DNA of 64,000 nt, taken from assembly GCF_013204795.1 (NCBI RefSeq), contig NZ_JABMKW010000020.1, positions 868,001 through 932,000 on the forward strand, read 5' to 3'. Source of the stretch: Pedobacter panaciterrae. Lineage in GTDB: Bacteria > Bacteroidota > Bacteroidia > Sphingobacteriales > Sphingobacteriaceae. Position numbers and translations under genes: made by a program. The notes beneath the pieces were generated by a model that was given only the letters and a program-made list of their open reading frames with translations, was not told where the DNA came from and did no database searches. This document shows, piece after piece, positions 9,639 to 18,576 of this stretch. Within the stretch, counting starts at the first letter, position 1, and every line of letters starts with the position of its first letter.

Positions 9639-10097
9639 CTATAGAAACATATTTTTAAGCTCTTTAAGAAATTCGCATTGCTGCTGACTGATAAATTCCT
9701 CGGCCTGCGTTAGAGAAAACCACCGGGCCTGATCTATTTCTGGAAAATCGACAATTTTACCTGATTTAGGCGGCCATTCTAAAGGGAAGGTATTGCATGT
9801 GATCTTGTCGGCATCTAAATCGCCGCTAACAGCCCAGCAATTAACTATTTTACCACCCTTCTGAACCACTGGCTTCAACGCTTTAAAATCTCCATGAGGC
9901 AGATAACCTGTTTCTTCATTAAATTCCCGCAAAGCCGCCTGTAAAGTATCTTCATCAGGCAATAGTTCGCCCTTAGGAACAGTCCACCAACCTTTTTCCT
10001 TATTACGAAAAAAGGGGCCGCCAGGATGAACGAGTAAAACTTCTGGTTCTTTATTTTTTATCCTATACAGCAATATACCGGCACTATGTTTACTCAT
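9639..10097 (-). CDS. NUDIX hydrolase
   Basis: 152 residues. The Nudix box is complete: G43, E49, R57-E58, E61-E62, G64 (pattern Gx5Ex7REUxEExGU). The start MSKHSAGILLYR and the GWWTVPKGE segment match the MutT/Ap4A-hydrolase-like subgroup common in Bacteroidota. It would hydrolyse a nucleoside diphosphate linked to another moiety in the cytoplasm. The gene is convergent with the immunity gene and ends 10 bases from it. Confidence 0.92.
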   Translation of the reverse strand: MSKHSAGILLYRIKNKEPEVLLVHPGGPFFRNKEKGWWTVPKGELLPDEDTLQAALREFNEETGYLPHGDFKALKPVVQKGGKIVNCWAVSGDLDADKITCNTFPLEWPPKSGKIVDFPEIDQARWFSLTQAEEFISQQQCEFLKELKNMFL

Positions 10098-10186
10098 TGG
10101 TTGTAATTTCTGTTAATTTATAGATTATTGACTAAATAAAGATGATGATGTCGCAATCACCCCTATTAATTGTCTTTTATCACCAT

Positions 10187-10216
10187 GTAAGTTTAACTTA
10201 CTTACCTCTATATTTG
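10187..10216 (+). promoter_or_regulatory. Promoter with operator-like palindrome for the DUF4287 gene
   Basis: A perfect -7 box TATATTTG lies at 10209-10216, 38 bases before the ATG at 10255. Immediately upstream, where the -33 element would be, is a palindrome with 7-bp arms, GTAAGTT-T-AACTTAC, at 10187-10201. Position and symmetry suggest a repressor or activator site. Confidence 0.5.
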
Positions 10217-10254
10217 TTTTATACCAAAGAATAAACATTTATAAACTCAACAAT

Positions 10255-10485
10255 ATGTCATTTCAAGGATACTTAAAGACCATCAAAGAAAAAACCGGGT
10301 TAGATCCACAGGATTTTAAGAATAAAGCGGAGGAGAAAAAATTCACCTCAAACGGGCAGCTTCTTCCTAGTGTAAAAGCAGGTGAAATTGTGAATTGGTT
10401 AAAAGAGGAATATGACCTGGGCCATGGGCATTCAATGGCTATCTATGCCATATTAAAGGGTATAAAAAATGAAAACAGCCAGTAA
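10255..10485 (+). CDS. DUF4287 domain protein
   Basis: 76 residues, the usual size. The start MSFQGYLKTIKEKTG and the C-terminal YDLGHGHSMAIYAILKG are typical of DUF4287, a small cytoplasmic family of unknown function often next to DUF5655 or DinB-like proteins. It overlaps the next gene by 17 bases, indicating translational coupling. Confidence 0.85.
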   Translation: MSFQGYLKTIKEKTGLDPQDFKNKAEEKKFTSNGQLLPSVKAGEIVNWLKEEYDLGHGHSMAIYAILKGIKNENSQ

Positions 10486-10969
10486 TCCTTTAACGGTGGC
10501 TTCCAACTTGATCGATACTAATAACCGAAAATATTTGGAAGCCTTATTTCTGAAGCTTAATCCAAATACCCCAGCCGTTTGGGGTAAAATGAAACCGCAA
10601 CAAATGGTAGAACACCTGATAGATCAGGTGCAATACACCAACGGTAAAAAGGAACCTTTTTGCGAAGTTTCTGAACAGCAGGCACAGGTAGCAAAACAGA
10701 TCAACATCTATACTGCGGTAGGAATCCCAAGAAATGTGATTTTTGGGGAAATCTCGGATCAACTAATTTATCCGGATCTACCTGGTGCTATTCAACAATT
10801 AATGACTGAACTTGCTGATTTTGATCAGCATTTTATGAAACCCGAAACATTAGTCATACACGGTGGATTTGGGCCAATGAATTATAAAGAATGGTGTATA
10901 TGGCACAGTAAGCATTTCTCGCATCACTTAAAGCAATTTAAGATCCCAGCACCTCCTCTTCTCCACTGA
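10469..10969 (+). CDS. DUF1569-like (DinB-superfamily) protein
   Basis: 166 residues. WGKMKPQQMVEHLIDQV near residue 38-54 is the DUF1569/DinB-like helix with the first metal-type histidine, and WHSKHFSHHLKQF near the end supplies the other histidines of the four-helix bundle. Function is unknown; related bundles bind a divalent metal and small thiols. It starts inside the DUF4287 gene and its last 32 bases overlap the 3' end of the convergent monooxygenase gene. Confidence 0.8.
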   Translation: MKTASNPLTVASNLIDTNNRKYLEALFLKLNPNTPAVWGKMKPQQMVEHLIDQVQYTNGKKEPFCEVSEQQAQVAKQINIYTAVGIPRNVIFGEISDQLIYPDLPGAIQQLMTELADFDQHFMKPETLVIHGGFGPMNYKEWCIWHSKHFSHHLKQFKIPAPPLLH

Positions 10970-12110
10970 AACCACTGAACAGTAGAATTAATTTGGTAAT
11001 GGCATCATCAGAATGAAGCATTTCAGTTTGTTCTAAAGTCATTTTGGTAACGGCAGAAGCTCTTGCACACATTTGTTTTTCAAACGCAGCTATGGCAGTT
11101 TGGAGGTCTGGGAATTTATCATCAGAAAGATGGTCAGCCAATTCAAATGCATCCTGCATGGTCATATTTACACCTTCTCCGGCGTATGGTGGCATACGAT
11201 GGGCGGCATCTCCAATCATGGTAAGATTAGCTAATGTAGTCCATTGCTGGTCTAGTGGAAAGTGATATTGTGGCCGTGGAACAATAGATACCTCATTGCT
11301 GGCAAATAATTCCTGCCATGTAATGTGCCATGATCCAAATTCTTTTTTGAACCATTCAAATACCTGTTTCTTATCTGCAAAATCGATACCGCTATCGCGT
11401 ACCCAAAATTCTGGCACTTTGCAACCGGTGTAAAAAGAAAGCGTCCCATCCCCTTTCGAGCTTAAAATCAATGACTTTTGATCTCCCATGGCAAATATTT
11501 TGCCATCGTTAAGTATATTATACAGCTCCGGTGCGTTTTCTTTAGCATGATAAATATTCCCCTCTACAATTGAAATACCTGAATAAATAGGCTTTATACC
11601 TGTTAAGTATGAACGGACTTTAGAATTGGCTCCATCGGCAGCAATTAAGATATCTGCTTCAGCATAAGTACCATTTTTAAACAATAGTTTCCAACCGTCA
11701 TTATGCGGTGTCGTGGAAACAAACTGACTGTCCCATATTACTGTATCCGGCTTTAGCGATTCAAGAAGTATGTTTCGTAATGGCCCCCTGTCTATTTCGG
11801 GACGACCCTCATCATGATCTTCCTCAGAATGTCCATCCAATTTAATATTCAGATCTTTGTCTAACACAAGCAATTTGCCCGCCTCCGGGCGGTAATTAGC
11901 ATAAAAGGCATCAATCAATCCTGCTCTGCGAAGTGCCTCTAAGCCCGATTCTTCATGAAGATCTAATGTGGCGCCTTGTACCCTTACAGATGAATTAAAA
12001 TCTCTCTCGTATACTTTTACATCTGCACCTTTAAGTTGTAGTAGTCGTGCTAAAGTAAGGCCCCCGGGTCCGCCACCTACAACAGCTATTCTTTTATTTT
12101 GAATCAACAT
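10938..12110 (-). CDS. TetX-like FAD-dependent monooxygenase
   Basis: 390 residues, close to the 378-388 of Tet(X). FAD motifs are intact: GGGPGG at 12-17, the ER at the end of strand two, EIDRGPLRNIL (cf. Tet(X) EINRNDLRAIL), and GDAAHRMPPYAGEGVN near residue 300. RVQGATLDLHEESG also parallels Tet(X). Aligned by eye with remembered Tet(X), two substrate-contact residues differ (Q192 position is E, H234 position is S), so tetracycline hydroxylation should not be assumed. It lies 30 bases downstream of an AraC-type regulator on the same strand, which probably controls it. Confidence 0.85.
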   Translation of the reverse strand: MLIQNKRIAVVGGGPGGLTLARLLQLKGADVKVYERDFNSSVRVQGATLDLHEESGLEALRRAGLIDAFYANYRPEAGKLLVLDKDLNIKLDGHSEEDHDEGRPEIDRGPLRNILLESLKPDTVIWDSQFVSTTPHNDGWKLLFKNGTYAEADILIAADGANSKVRSYLTGIKPIYSGISIVEGNIYHAKENAPELYNILNDGKIFAMGDQKSLILSSKGDGTLSFYTGCKVPEFWVRDSGIDFADKKQVFEWFKKEFGSWHITWQELFASNEVSIVPRPQYHFPLDQQWTTLANLTMIGDAAHRMPPYAGEGVNMTMQDAFELADHLSDDKFPDLQTAIAAFEKQMCARASAVTKMTLEQTEMLHSDDAITKLILLFSGFSGEEEVLGS

Positions 12111-12140
12111 AATTGAAAATTTAGTTTTTACAATACAAAA

Positions 12141-12890
12141 CTACTTCTTCGGCAATGTTGAAAATTGTATAAATCGGTCGTTTTCGTTCTTACTTAGTTC
12201 TTTAGGGGTAACACCGGCAAATTTTTTGACATTTTTTATAAAGTGCGATTGGTCTGTGAAGTTCTGCTCTGGAAATAGTTTACCCTCTTTTATCTGAGTA
12301 AAAGAAGCCCTAAACCTTAAAATAGTGCAATAAGCTTTTAATGAAATACCAAACCATTCATTAAAATACCTGTTAATTTGCCTGCTTGTCCAATGTAGTG
12401 TTTCAGCAATTTCCTGGATAGTGATTGATCCGGCGGAAGTATATACCAGCTCAAATAATCTTTGTTTACGCAAGTCGACCTCTATATTATTTAACTTATT
12501 TAATAGTTTATCGGTAAGTACATTACAAAACTGTTCGAAATCACTAAAGCTTTCTGTGGTAATTCCAAAATAATCTGATGGCAAAACATAAACTGCATCA
12601 ACGAGGGTTGGAAATTTCCTATCAAACAAGTATTCAATAGCAAGCAATTTGAAGCTAACTGCAAGCATAACTGTTTCTGGCATCAGGGTGCCCTGAGAAG
12701 GTGCATCTTCCAGTCCTAATAGCGTAAGCTCGTACGGTTCCTTTAAGGAAAAGAAAAGGTCTATCCTGCCATCAGGCATAATGACGACTCTTTTTTCATG
12801 ATCGGTTTTATTGGACAGCATCCAAAAGCTGTCTACAAATGTAGAAAGAGATGGATTAGGTTTTATCTCTTTATAGGTTATTCCTTCCAT
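12141..12890 (-). CDS. AraC-family regulator with DUF6597-type N-terminal domain
   Basis: 249 residues from ATG 12890. Residues 1-120 (KPNPSLSTFVDSFWML, MPDGRIDLFFSL) are the small sensory domain often placed before AraC domains in Bacteroidota; residues 155-245 are the double helix-turn-helix (TIQEIAETLHWTSRQINRYF, FTDQSHFIKNVKKFAGVTPKE). A TTG-started extension to 12932 is less likely. It precedes the TetX-like gene by 30 bases and is presumably co-transcribed with it. The ligand is unknown. Confidence 0.87.
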   Translation of the reverse strand: MEGITYKEIKPNPSLSTFVDSFWMLSNKTDHEKRVVIMPDGRIDLFFSLKEPYELTLLGLEDAPSQGTLMPETVMLAVSFKLLAIEYLFDRKFPTLVDAVYVLPSDYFGITTESFSDFEQFCNVLTDKLLNKLNNIEVDLRKQRLFELVYTSAGSITIQEIAETLHWTSRQINRYFNEWFGISLKAYCTILRFRASFTQIKEGKLFPEQNFTDQSHFIKNVKKFAGVTPKELSKNENDRFIQFSTLPKK

Positions 12891-13048
12891 TAGTAATAAT
12901 CGCGACGGGTATGAAGATCTTATAACTACCAATGCAAAATAGTTTATTTTTCATTAAGTTTGGTTAACGCATGTAAGGAAGCCAAAATCCCACAGAGACC
13001 TGTACCTCAACCGTATCATACTATTTAATAGTTAATAGATGTGTAAAA

Positions 13049-13762
13049 ATGATTGAATTGACGGCTAAAATATTCGAAACACAGCTTTCACTTCTAAAAT
13101 CAATTACTGAGCTCGAGAATGTTCAGCGATTTTTTAGAGATAAAGATCCTAAACATAAATTTTTGGGTGTTAGAATGGCGGCTATTTTTGATTTAGCAAA
13201 ACAGTTCATTGAAATGCCTATTGATGAAATTGAAAAATTAATAGGAAGTGAGTATTATGAAGCACGAATGGGTGCGGTAAGCATAATGGATTTTCAGGCA
13301 AGGAATAAGAAAACAACCCCATTAAGGAAAAAAGAGTTATTTGATCTTTATATTAAATGTCATGACAAAATAGATAATTGGGATTTGGTTGATAGAAGTG
13401 CCCCGTATGTTGTTGGTGGTTATTTGTTTGATAAGCCAAGAGACATTTTATACAAACTTGCTAAATCTGATCATGTTTGGGAACGAAGAACGGCAATTGT
13501 AAGCACTTATTTTTTTATCAGGCAAAATGACTTATCAGACACTTTCAGGATTGCGGAGATATTGATAAACGATGAGCACGATCTTATTCAAAAGGCAGCT
13601 GGAAGCTGGATAAGGGAGGCCGGCAAAAGAGACAAATTAGTTCTAATTGAATTCTTAGACAATTTTGCACGCTCAATGCCTATAGCAATGCTTCGTTGCG
13701 CGATAGAAAAACTTGATCCCAAAGAGAAACGCTATTATTTGGAGATCAACAAGAAGAAATGA
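13049..13762 (+). CDS. AlkD-like DNA glycosylase
   Basis: 237 residues of HEAT-like helical repeats, the normal AlkD length. It would excise positively charged alkylated bases such as 3-methyladenine and 7-methylguanine. The NWDLVD motif supplies W111 and D115, and WERR supplies R146/R147; these correspond to W109, D113 and R148 of Bacillus cereus AlkD, so the active site appears complete. It stands alone, convergent with the outer-membrane receptor gene 12 bases away. Confidence 0.9.
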   Translation: MIELTAKIFETQLSLLKSITELENVQRFFRDKDPKHKFLGVRMAAIFDLAKQFIEMPIDEIEKLIGSEYYEARMGAVSIMDFQARNKKTTPLRKKELFDLYIKCHDKIDNWDLVDRSAPYVVGGYLFDKPRDILYKLAKSDHVWERRTAIVSTYFFIRQNDLSDTFRIAEILINDEHDLIQKAAGSWIREAGKRDKLVLIEFLDNFARSMPIAMLRCAIEKLDPKEKRYYLEINKKK

Positions 13763-13774
13763 CGAAAATCGTGA

Positions 13775-16177
13775 TTACTGAGCCCTGCTGTTCTCTGTGC
13801 GCCCTGTAGATTTATTAATGTAAGTAACCTTTTTAAGTCTGCCGAAACTATAAGCAAGGGTAATCCGGTAATATTTGTTATTGTTCTTTCTTGCAAATTC
13901 AATATAAGTCTCACCAATTTCATAATAACCCGCAGGTTTATCCTTCCGAAAGATATCGTTGGCTAGTAAATTGAGTTTTAAAGCTTTATTAAAAAAATCC
14001 ATTTCAACACCCAAAGCGGCTAAAACTTGGTTATGTCTATAAAAAATCCCGTCATACTTGTCTCCTGTGTACCTGCCTAATATTTGAATTTTAAACAAGT
14101 TATTGATGTTAAAATTATTGCTGGAATAAAAATGGAACTGTGGGCGGCTTGTCATCAAACCATAAGGGAAGTCGCCAGTCATATACTTATTATAAGTTAG
14201 ATCAACTGTGTTCATAGATGTAAACCAGTTTAGGTTAAAGGGAATGGACAAGGAAACAAACCAGGAACTAAGTTTACTAAGGTTTAATGGTTTTAATACA
14301 TAGGTATTTTCGGCTTCGCCTTGTATTGCTGCCCCGGTAATAGCATCCCTTGTATCTGAATATCCTGCTGTAAAATTGTACTTTTTAAACGATGCTCCTA
14401 ACTCAAAAGAATTTGTTTTTTCGGGCTTTAAGTAAGGATTCCCCTGTATACTGGTATAAGCATCCTGATAAATACCCGAAGGATTTAAAGCCTGATACCT
14501 TGGCCTGGTTATCCGCGAAGTATAAGACATTCTAAACTGAAGCTGATCAGAGATTTTAACAGCGATAAAGGCACTCGGAAAAAAATTAAGGTAATTGTCT
14601 TTTATCTCTTCTAGTCCCTGAACATCAGTTTCCAATTTATAACTGGTCCATTCGGTTCTTACTCCTATCCCATAGTTTACCTTTAGGCTCATTTGACCAT
14701 TGAAATTCAGATATGCAGCAGGAATATTTTCCTGATACTTAAAGTCTGCCGAACGTGTCTCATCCAGCACAAAATCATTTCCATTTTTAACTGTAAAAAA
14801 ATCTGAATAGAATTTATTACTAGCAAAGCTGTATTTAGCTCCGAATTCAAGTCTGTTATTTAAATTAAATGCCTTAGTATAATCTGTCTGGGCGTTTGCC
14901 AATCTAATTCTATAACCTGCTTTATTATTTAAAACGTTATAGGACCCCTGCCCGTTAACTAACTTATTTTCATTTATATCATCGTCTGTTTTCGAAATAT
15001 ACCCCGCGTATTGGCCGCCAATAAATAAAGAAGAACCAAGGCTGTCTATATCTCTGTTGTAATTAAGATTAATGGAGTTGTTATTGATTACATTATCATT
15101 AGCTATGTCACTCCTAAAAAATTCCTTCATTAAGGTAGAAGTGATGGTATTTTCACTTTTAGTACTTCCACCTAAGTCATTATAAGATCCACTATATTCG
15201 GCCGAGAGGTAACTCTTTTCGTCGAGATCGTATTGTCCTCCAAGACTATAATTAGAGAAATTATCATATTTCCTATTCCAGTCAGTCATGAGCACAGAGC
15301 TAAAATGATCCACAAGCTTTAATCTTGACCTTGTGGTATTTAATATTTCTCTGGTATTACCCAGCAATAGCCCATAGCTTCCTGTTAAGGATAGTTTGTC
15401 CTTTTTATAGTTGACATCTATATTGGTATTTGCACTTGGAGAACTAAAATCTGAAGTGGTAAATATCTGTTTAAAACTCCCTTTATATCCTTCTTCGGCA
15501 TTTGTAACCGTTATCACATTAATAACTGATTTACCTTCCGCATCATATTTTGAAGAGGGATTTGCAATAATTTCAATCTTCCTGATCTGTGAAGAGGAAA
15601 TAGAAGACAGCTGTTCGGTAGTTATTCGCCTTCCATTTAGGTAAATAACGGATTCTCCCTTCCCCCTAACAGACACTCCTTCTTCAGTAACGCTAACATT
15701 TGGGGATTTGGAAAGAATTTCAATTGCTGTAGTACTTGTTGCTAAAATTGTATTGGCCACATTGACTTCAATTGTCCCGTTTGGTATATTTCTAAATAAA
15801 GGAACTTGCCCAACCACCTCTACCCCTTTCAAAATCCTTTGGTTGATAAGCATAGGCACCTCCTTAAGATCTATAACCCGTTGAGCAGAACTGATCTGCA
15901 GAGGACCCTGATATTGCTTGTGATATTCCATGGAGGAAACCAACAGTATATAGATGCCATCTTGTATGTTTGTTAGCTGAAAAAATCCTGATGTATCTGC
16001 AAAAACACTTTTAATCATAGATGAATCTTTAGCCGAAAGTAAGGTCGCTACTGCAAACTCAACTCCTTTACGAGTATTCATGTCGACGGCGGTTCCCTTA
16101 ATATTACCCAGCTGGGCATGAGTATTAATTCTGGCAAAAAAGATCAAGATAAATAGTATTATAAAAACTTTGGACAT
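13775..16177 (-). CDS. Outer-membrane beta-barrel receptor (PF14905-type TonB-dependent family)
   Basis: About 800 residues from ATG 16177 (an upstream TTG frame adds nine residues). A signal peptide ending THAQ is followed by a carboxypeptidase-regulatory-like domain (about 24-110), a plug-like domain (ILSKSPNVSVTEEGVSVRG, VIYLNGRRI) and a long barrel ending in LAYSFGRLKKVTY. This is the layout of the outer membrane beta-barrel family proteins abundant in Sphingobacteriaceae. The substrate is unknown and no SusD partner is present. It lies just after the divergent-facing AraC membrane regulator on the same strand, separated by about 80 bases. Confidence 0.88.
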   Translation of the reverse strand: MSKVFIILFILIFFARINTHAQLGNIKGTAVDMNTRKGVEFAVATLLSAKDSSMIKSVFADTSGFFQLTNIQDGIYILLVSSMEYHKQYQGPLQISSAQRVIDLKEVPMLINQRILKGVEVVGQVPLFRNIPNGTIEVNVANTILATSTTAIEILSKSPNVSVTEEGVSVRGKGESVIYLNGRRITTEQLSSISSSQIRKIEIIANPSSKYDAEGKSVINVITVTNAEEGYKGSFKQIFTTSDFSSPSANTNIDVNYKKDKLSLTGSYGLLLGNTREILNTTRSRLKLVDHFSSVLMTDWNRKYDNFSNYSLGGQYDLDEKSYLSAEYSGSYNDLGGSTKSENTITSTLMKEFFRSDIANDNVINNNSINLNYNRDIDSLGSSLFIGGQYAGYISKTDDDINENKLVNGQGSYNVLNNKAGYRIRLANAQTDYTKAFNLNNRLEFGAKYSFASNKFYSDFFTVKNGNDFVLDETRSADFKYQENIPAAYLNFNGQMSLKVNYGIGVRTEWTSYKLETDVQGLEEIKDNYLNFFPSAFIAVKISDQLQFRMSYTSRITRPRYQALNPSGIYQDAYTSIQGNPYLKPEKTNSFELGASFKKYNFTAGYSDTRDAITGAAIQGEAENTYVLKPLNLSKLSSWFVSLSIPFNLNWFTSMNTVDLTYNKYMTGDFPYGLMTSRPQFHFYSSNNFNINNLFKIQILGRYTGDKYDGIFYRHNQVLAALGVEMDFFNKALKLNLLANDIFRKDKPAGYYEIGETYIEFARKNNNKYYRITLAYSFGRLKKVTYINKSTGRTENSRAQ

Positions 16178-16260
16178 AGTGGTGTATTGGATACTTTTTT
16201 TCAAAAGTCCAAAACAATTCCCCGTTGGAAGTGCAGCAATCGGGAATCAGGAGTACGAAT

Positions 16261-17346
16261 TTATAAATCCGTACTGTAGGCAATATTGTCTATCTGTATT
16301 TTTTGCTGATGATTAGCTGGGGTTGTGCCGGTAAGCTTTTTAAAAGTAGCAAAGAATGTGGATTTGGAATTAAACCCAACTTCGTAACCAACAGATTCTA
16401 ACGTTAAGCGATTACTTGAAGCCATTATTTTGCAAGCCTCATTGATCCTAAATTCGTTAACATATGTAGTGAAATTTTTGCCCAGATTATCATTAAGGAG
16501 TTGAGATAATTGATGACTGGAAATATTAGTTTCTTTTGATAGCTCATTTAACTTAAGGTCCGGATTTTTATACAACTCTTTTTCAGTCATTATTTTTTCA
16601 AGCCGTGCAAATAAGGTATTTACCTCCTGGTCGCTCACTTTCTTGTTTGGATACTTGCTCTGTCCCAAAATGAATAAGTCGCTTGTTTTTTTTCGGTACA
16701 GAAGCGTAAAAACGACCATGTATAAGCAAAAAGAAAATGCGAGAGAACCGTTGAGATATAGTGAAAACGAGGCTCTCCACAAAGCCAACTGGAAAAAGGC
16801 AAAGATAAGGGCTGTGCTACCAAAAACAGTAAGGAGCCATATTTCTGAGGCTTTCATTTTATAGTCTTTTGCAAACAGTTTTTTCAATATATCTTTTAAT
16901 ACCAAGCCTGAAGCTACCAAATAAGCAAACCACTCTGCGTAGATAATCTGTACAAAATAATTGTTCCAAAGCTTTGGATAGGTTTGATAAGGATATATAA
17001 TTCCCGGGATAAGGATAATGGCAAACAACACAGCAATACCCCATTTAGAAGATCTTGTTAAAGGCGCACCAGGGTTTATAGTTGATTTTAGAAAATAATA
17101 AAGAAAAGGTCCGATAAAAAAACATGCTGTAAGGCCTATCTGCAGATAAATTTTAGCAAGTGAGGGATAAAAACTTACAAAAATAGATTTACCTATCCTT
17201 AGGCTTATAGCCAGGAGCAATGCTCCAAAAAATAGATTTGACAGATGTTTTTTTTTGGAAAAAAAGAAAAAATAAACGCTCAAAATGAGCCCGTTAAATA
17301 CGCCTAAAGCACCAAAAAAGAATAAGAGTCCTTTACCAACATCCAT
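16261..17346 (-). CDS. Membrane-anchored AraC-family regulator
   Basis: 361 residues from ATG 17346. The first 220 residues hold about seven hydrophobic helices (GLLFFFGALGVFNGLIL and following), then a linker and a C-terminal AraC DNA-binding domain (LKLNELSKETNISSHQLS, LESVGYEVGFNSKSTFF, FKKLTGTTPANH). The 7TM-plus-AraC form is common in Bacteroidota and presumably senses a membrane-accessible signal. ATG 17400 would add 18 residues; I prefer the shorter form because the first helix then starts at once. The receptor gene immediately downstream on the same strand is the obvious candidate target. Confidence 0.87.
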   Translation of the reverse strand: MDVGKGLLFFFGALGVFNGLILSVYFFFFSKKKHLSNLFFGALLLAISLRIGKSIFVSFYPSLAKIYLQIGLTACFFIGPFLYYFLKSTINPGAPLTRSSKWGIAVLFAIILIPGIIYPYQTYPKLWNNYFVQIIYAEWFAYLVASGLVLKDILKKLFAKDYKMKASEIWLLTVFGSTALIFAFFQLALWRASFSLYLNGSLAFSFCLYMVVFTLLYRKKTSDLFILGQSKYPNKKVSDQEVNTLFARLEKIMTEKELYKNPDLKLNELSKETNISSHQLSQLLNDNLGKNFTTYVNEFRINEACKIMASSNRLTLESVGYEVGFNSKSTFFATFKKLTGTTPANHQQKIQIDNIAYSTDL

Positions 17347-17454
17347 ATAATCAGTATAGCTTTTACCGATGTAAAATAAGCAGAAAAAATCAATTTTCAT
17401 TGGCAAGTTTTGGCACACGATTTTTGTGTATTTTTACGGCAAATATTAAGTAAT

Positions 17455-18576
17455 ATGTCCTTTACCTCCTTAGGTTTATCGACTGCTTTATTAGAAGCAT
17501 TGGTAAATCAGAATTTCACAGTACCTACTCCTATTCAACAAACTGCTATACCAGCCATATTAAACAAAAAAGATGTGCTGGGTATAGCTAAAACAGGTTC
17601 TGGAAAAACTGCGGGATATGTTTTGCCAATTCTAATGAATTTGCAAGAAACAGCAGGGGTAAAAAATCGCCATGCGAATGTATTGGTTTTAGTACCAACA
17701 CGTGAACTAGCCGAACAGGTAAAAGATGTTTTTAAGACTTTTAGTAAGGCCCTCACTGTGCCCATTAAAACATTGGCAGTATATGGCGGTGTTTCTATTA
17801 ACCCGCAAATGATGGCTTTACAAGGTGTAAATGTGCTTGTCGCTACACCCGGCAGGTTATTGGAATTGGTAGAATCAAATGCCGTGCACCTATCTACCAT
17901 TGAAACATTGGTGCTAGACGAAGCAGATAAGATGCTTAATCTAGGGTTTAAAGAGGAAGTAAACAGAATCATTTCTCTTTTACCTAAAAAGCGCCAAAAT
18001 ATATTGTTTTCTGCTACATTGAGTGATGATTTGCAACACATTCACCAAATCTTACTACATGATCCAGTAGTTATTAAAATTGAGGTTGAAGAAGATTCAC
18101 TTGACCTTATCAACCAGATAGCGTATATAGTTACAGATGAGAAAAAGGGCCCGTTTTTACGTCATCTGATCAATCATCATGAAATGAAACAAGTGTTGGT
18201 ATTTGCTTCTTCGGTTCATCAGGTTGATGCCATTGTAAACAAGCTACGTAAAAATAATATTGACGCAAAAGCTGTTCACAGTAAAAAAAGCCAGGGAGCA
18301 AGAACAGAGGCTTTATCTCATTTTAAATCTGGTAAACTTAGGGTTTTAGTAGCAACAGATTTAATGGCGAGAGGAATTGACATTAATTTCCTTCCTTTTG
18401 TGATTAATTATGAACTTCCAAGGTCACCTAAAGATTATATTCACCGTATTGGAAGAACTGGCCGTGCTGACACACCCGGAGAAGCAATTTCGATGGTTAG
18501 TCCTAATGAGCTTCCTCATTTTGAAGTAATTCAAAAAAAGATGGGTAAGAAAGTAAAAACTACATACCCGGTATGA
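17455..18576 (+). CDS. DEAD-box RNA helicase, RhlE-like short form
   Basis: 373 residues, the minimal two-RecA-domain core with no C-terminal extension. Motifs in order: Q motif (PTPIQQ), I AKTGSGKT, Ia PTRELAEQ, TPGR, II DEAD, III SAT, and VI HRIGRTGR. It would unwind short RNA duplexes, with likely roles in ribosome assembly or cold adaptation. I chose ATG 17455, which begins the family-typical MSFTSLGL; the longer frame runs into the divergent regulator. Its last 17 bases overlap the convergent sugar dehydrogenase gene. Confidence 0.95.
   Translation: MSFTSLGLSTALLEALVNQNFTVPTPIQQTAIPAILNKKDVLGIAKTGSGKTAGYVLPILMNLQETAGVKNRHANVLVLVPTRELAEQVKDVFKTFSKALTVPIKTLAVYGGVSINPQMMALQGVNVLVATPGRLLELVESNAVHLSTIETLVLDEADKMLNLGFKEEVNRIISLLPKKRQNILFSATLSDDLQHIHQILLHDPVVIKIEVEEDSLDLINQIAYIVTDEKKGPFLRHLINHHEMKQVLVFASSVHQVDAIVNKLRKNNIDAKAVHSKKSQGARTEALSHFKSGKLRVLVATDLMARGIDINFLPFVINYELPRSPKDYIHRIGRTGRADTPGEAISMVSPNELPHFEVIQKKMGKKVKTTYPV

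Noticed and set aside
15411..15644. Plus-strand frame inside the outer-membrane receptor gene.
   Set aside because: Shadow of the real minus-strand coding frame; no start context, no domain.
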